From NCBI GenBank assembly GCA_949747745.1, contig CATKFT010000096.1, positions 1 to 6,721 of the forward strand: a stretch of 6,721 bases of DNA, in the 5' to 3' direction. A program made the translations under genes and the position numbers. Source of the DNA: an uncultured Clostridia bacterium. Its GTDB lineage: Bacteria; Bacillota_A; Clostridia; TANB77; CAG-508. The first letter of the stretch is position 1. Each line of letters begins with the position of its first letter. Below, piece after piece: positions 6,052 through 6,721 of this stretch. The notes below the pieces were generated by a model that searched no databases, had not been told where the DNA came from, and was given only the letters and a program-made list of their open reading frames with translations.

Positions 6052-6174
6052 ATGGCAAAGAATTCAAAAAACCAAAATAATAACCAAAACAAAAATAACC
6101 AAAGAGTAGAAAATCAAAATAGAGAAGATATGAATAATCAAAAACAAAATAATAAGAATAATAACTGTAGATAG
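6052..6174 (+). CDS. Asn/Gln/Lys-rich 40-residue miniprotein of unknown function
   Basis: The ATG at 6052 is preceded by GGAGGTG (6038-6044) with 7-base spacing, one of the strongest ribosome binding sites in the window, so this start is preferred over the ATG at 5950. The product begins MAKNSKNQNN and ends NNCR. It is almost entirely Asn, Gln, Lys, Arg and Glu, with no hydrophobic core, signal peptide or membrane segment, and it should be disordered and basic. One Cys is the penultimate residue. Length and composition recall small acid-soluble spore-type or RNA/DNA-coating miniproteins of Firmicutes, but I recognise no family. The gene ends at a strong hairpin terminator and diverges from the kinase gene, so it is a separate transcript. 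Confidence 0.75.
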   Translation: MAKNSKNQNNNQNKNNQRVENQNREDMNNQKQNNKNNNCR

Positions 6175-6181
6175 TTATATT

Positions 6182-6222
6182 AAAAGTGGCAAATCAAGAA
6201 TACTAATTGATTCGCCACTTTT
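6182..6222. terminator. Bidirectional terminator between the miniprotein gene and the 82-codon gene
   Basis: AAAAGTGGCAAATCAA (6182-6197) and TTGATTCGCCACTTTT (6207-6222) form a 16-bp stem with one A/C mismatch on the plus strand; on the minus strand this is a G-U pair. The loop is 9 bases. T-rich tails follow on both strands, and the convergent genes end 8 and 5 bases from its edges. Confidence 0.88.
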
Positions 6223-6226
6223 AATT

Positions 6227-6475
6227 TTACTCAAGCCAGAAATAATAGAGCTCTTCTGGTTCTTCATTGATGTCGAAAGAAATATACTCCACGCCTGTAG
6301 TAATTGACTTTATTATGTTCTTGCTTTCACACGGTGTACGATACATTGTCGCATCAAAGCTAACATTACTCGGCACAATTATCCAAGCATATTTTGTCCG
6401 CCACCTTATCTGTTTTATAGCTTCAAACATTTCCTCTAAAGTCTTAAAACCTTTCTGTTGCATTTCTTTTAACAT
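6227..6475 (-). CDS. Hypothetical protein, 82 residues, paralogue of its upstream neighbour
   Basis: I recognise no family. The protein starts MLKEMQQKGF, has an amphipathic helical N-terminal part (1-22), then RWRTKYAWIIVPSNV (24-38) and a C-terminal half ending SFDINEEPEELYYFWLE. There is no signal peptide or membrane helix. The last 26 residues align without gaps to the partial gene at 6580-6721, sharing SI.T, FD, EP and YY..L, so the two are paralogues. An in-frame TGA lies just upstream of the ATG at 6475, which fixes the ORF; the ribosome binding site (AGGT, 9 bases away) is weak. Composition is unlike the neighbours: bases 6301-6420 have 44 G/C of 120, against 11 of 60 in a murD stretch, and Arg is encoded by CGG, CGT and AGG. 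Foreign origin or a different expression class is possible. Confidence 0.75.
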   Translation of the reverse strand: MLKEMQQKGFKTLEEMFEAIKQIRWRTKYAWIIVPSNVSFDATMYRTPCESKNIIKSITTGVEYISFDINEEPEELYYFWLE

Positions 6476-6543
6476 AATTTGTCAACCTATGGCAGAATTA
6501 GGGTAAAATAAGGCATAAAAATCTGATCTTCTTATTCTACACT

Positions 6544-6581
6544 AAAAAACCGAGCCAAAATTACTTGGCTCGGTTTTTTTT
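6544..6581. terminator. Strong GC-rich hairpin terminator after the right-edge gene
   Basis: AAAAAACCGAGCCAA (6544-6558) and TTGGCTCGGTTTTTT (6565-6579) form a perfect 15-bp stem with a 6-base loop. Runs of 8 T (plus strand) and 6 T (minus strand) make it potentially bidirectional. On the minus strand it follows the stop codon of the partial gene directly and isolates the 82-codon gene, which must therefore have its own promoter, not identified. Confidence 0.93.
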
Positions 6582-6721
6582 AATACTCCATGGAAAATCC
6601 TAATCTCAGATAGTATTTTCCATCTGGCTCATCGCTAAAATCAAAATTTGTAATCTTATTTGGCGTTACAATGCTTGTTAATAAGCTTAAACCTTTGTCG
6701 GTATATTGGGGATTGGGAACA
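6580..6721 (-). CDS. C-terminal 46 residues of an unknown gene (runs off the right edge)
   Basis: An open frame enters at the right edge and ends in TAA (6582-6580), overlapping the A-tract of the terminator. The visible part begins VPNPQYTDKG and ends GFSMEY. It contains SIVTPNK and FDFSDEPDGKYYLRL, which match SITTGVE and FDINEEPEELYYFWL of the 82-residue neighbour in register. The position of the terminator directly after the stop, and the paralogy, support it as a real gene despite the short visible part. The function is unknown. Confidence 0.72.
   Translation of the reverse strand, partial: VPNPQYTDKGLSLLTSIVTPNKITNFDFSDEPDGKYYLRLGFSMEY

Noticed and set aside
6267..6506. Plus-strand 79-codon ORF opposite the 82-codon gene
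   Set aside because: It lacks a ribosome binding site and runs through the transcript of the better supported minus-strand gene, whose C-terminus matches a paralogue.

Overview
The window is a stretch of a very AT-rich, low-GC Gram-positive genome. Strong AGGAGG-type ribosome binding sites, TTG and GTG starts, almost exclusive use of AT-ending codons and the gene families present (a VanW/G5 surface protein with a YoaR-type domain, MurD) point to Clostridia, perhaps a gut-associated lineage. The species cannot be told from the sequence.

Nearly everything is on the minus strand, so it is best read from right to left. The right end (6721 to about 6175) has a somewhat higher GC content. It holds the C-terminal end of an unknown gene, a strong hairpin terminator, and an 82-codon unknown gene whose C-terminus aligns without gaps to the first, so the two look like tandem paralogues. 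A bidirectional terminator separates them from the only plus-strand gene, a 40-residue Asn/Gln/Lys-rich miniprotein. Divergent from that gene, a good promoter drives a Cmk-family nucleotide kinase, followed by murD (peptidoglycan precursor synthesis).

Downstream of murD lies the most unusual object, a roughly 680-bp element at about 2871-3552. It is made of two 160-bp inverted repeats (about 92% identical, with the inner 96 bp differing at 2 positions) that flank a single small gene for a DUF559 (Vsr-like/PD-(D/E)XK) endonuclease. The start codon (GTG) and the stop codon (TAA) of the gene are supplied by mirror-image copies of the same 17-bp repeat end. The repeats carry tandem GC-rich hairpins, one of which makes an intrinsic terminator. 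An asymmetric patch of structured-looking noncoding DNA (2740-2870) adjoins the left repeat.

Further along the minus strand is a 707-codon membrane-anchored VanW/G5 cell-wall protein with long charged low-complexity segments. It is preceded by a 13-bp inverted repeat around a -10-like hexamer. Last comes the 5' two-thirds or so of rpiA (ribose-5-phosphate isomerase), cut by the window edge. Core metabolism and cell-envelope genes (rpiA, VanW/G5, murD, the kinase) form the ordinary chromosomal background. The DUF559 inverted-repeat unit looks like an insertion between murD and the VanW gene.
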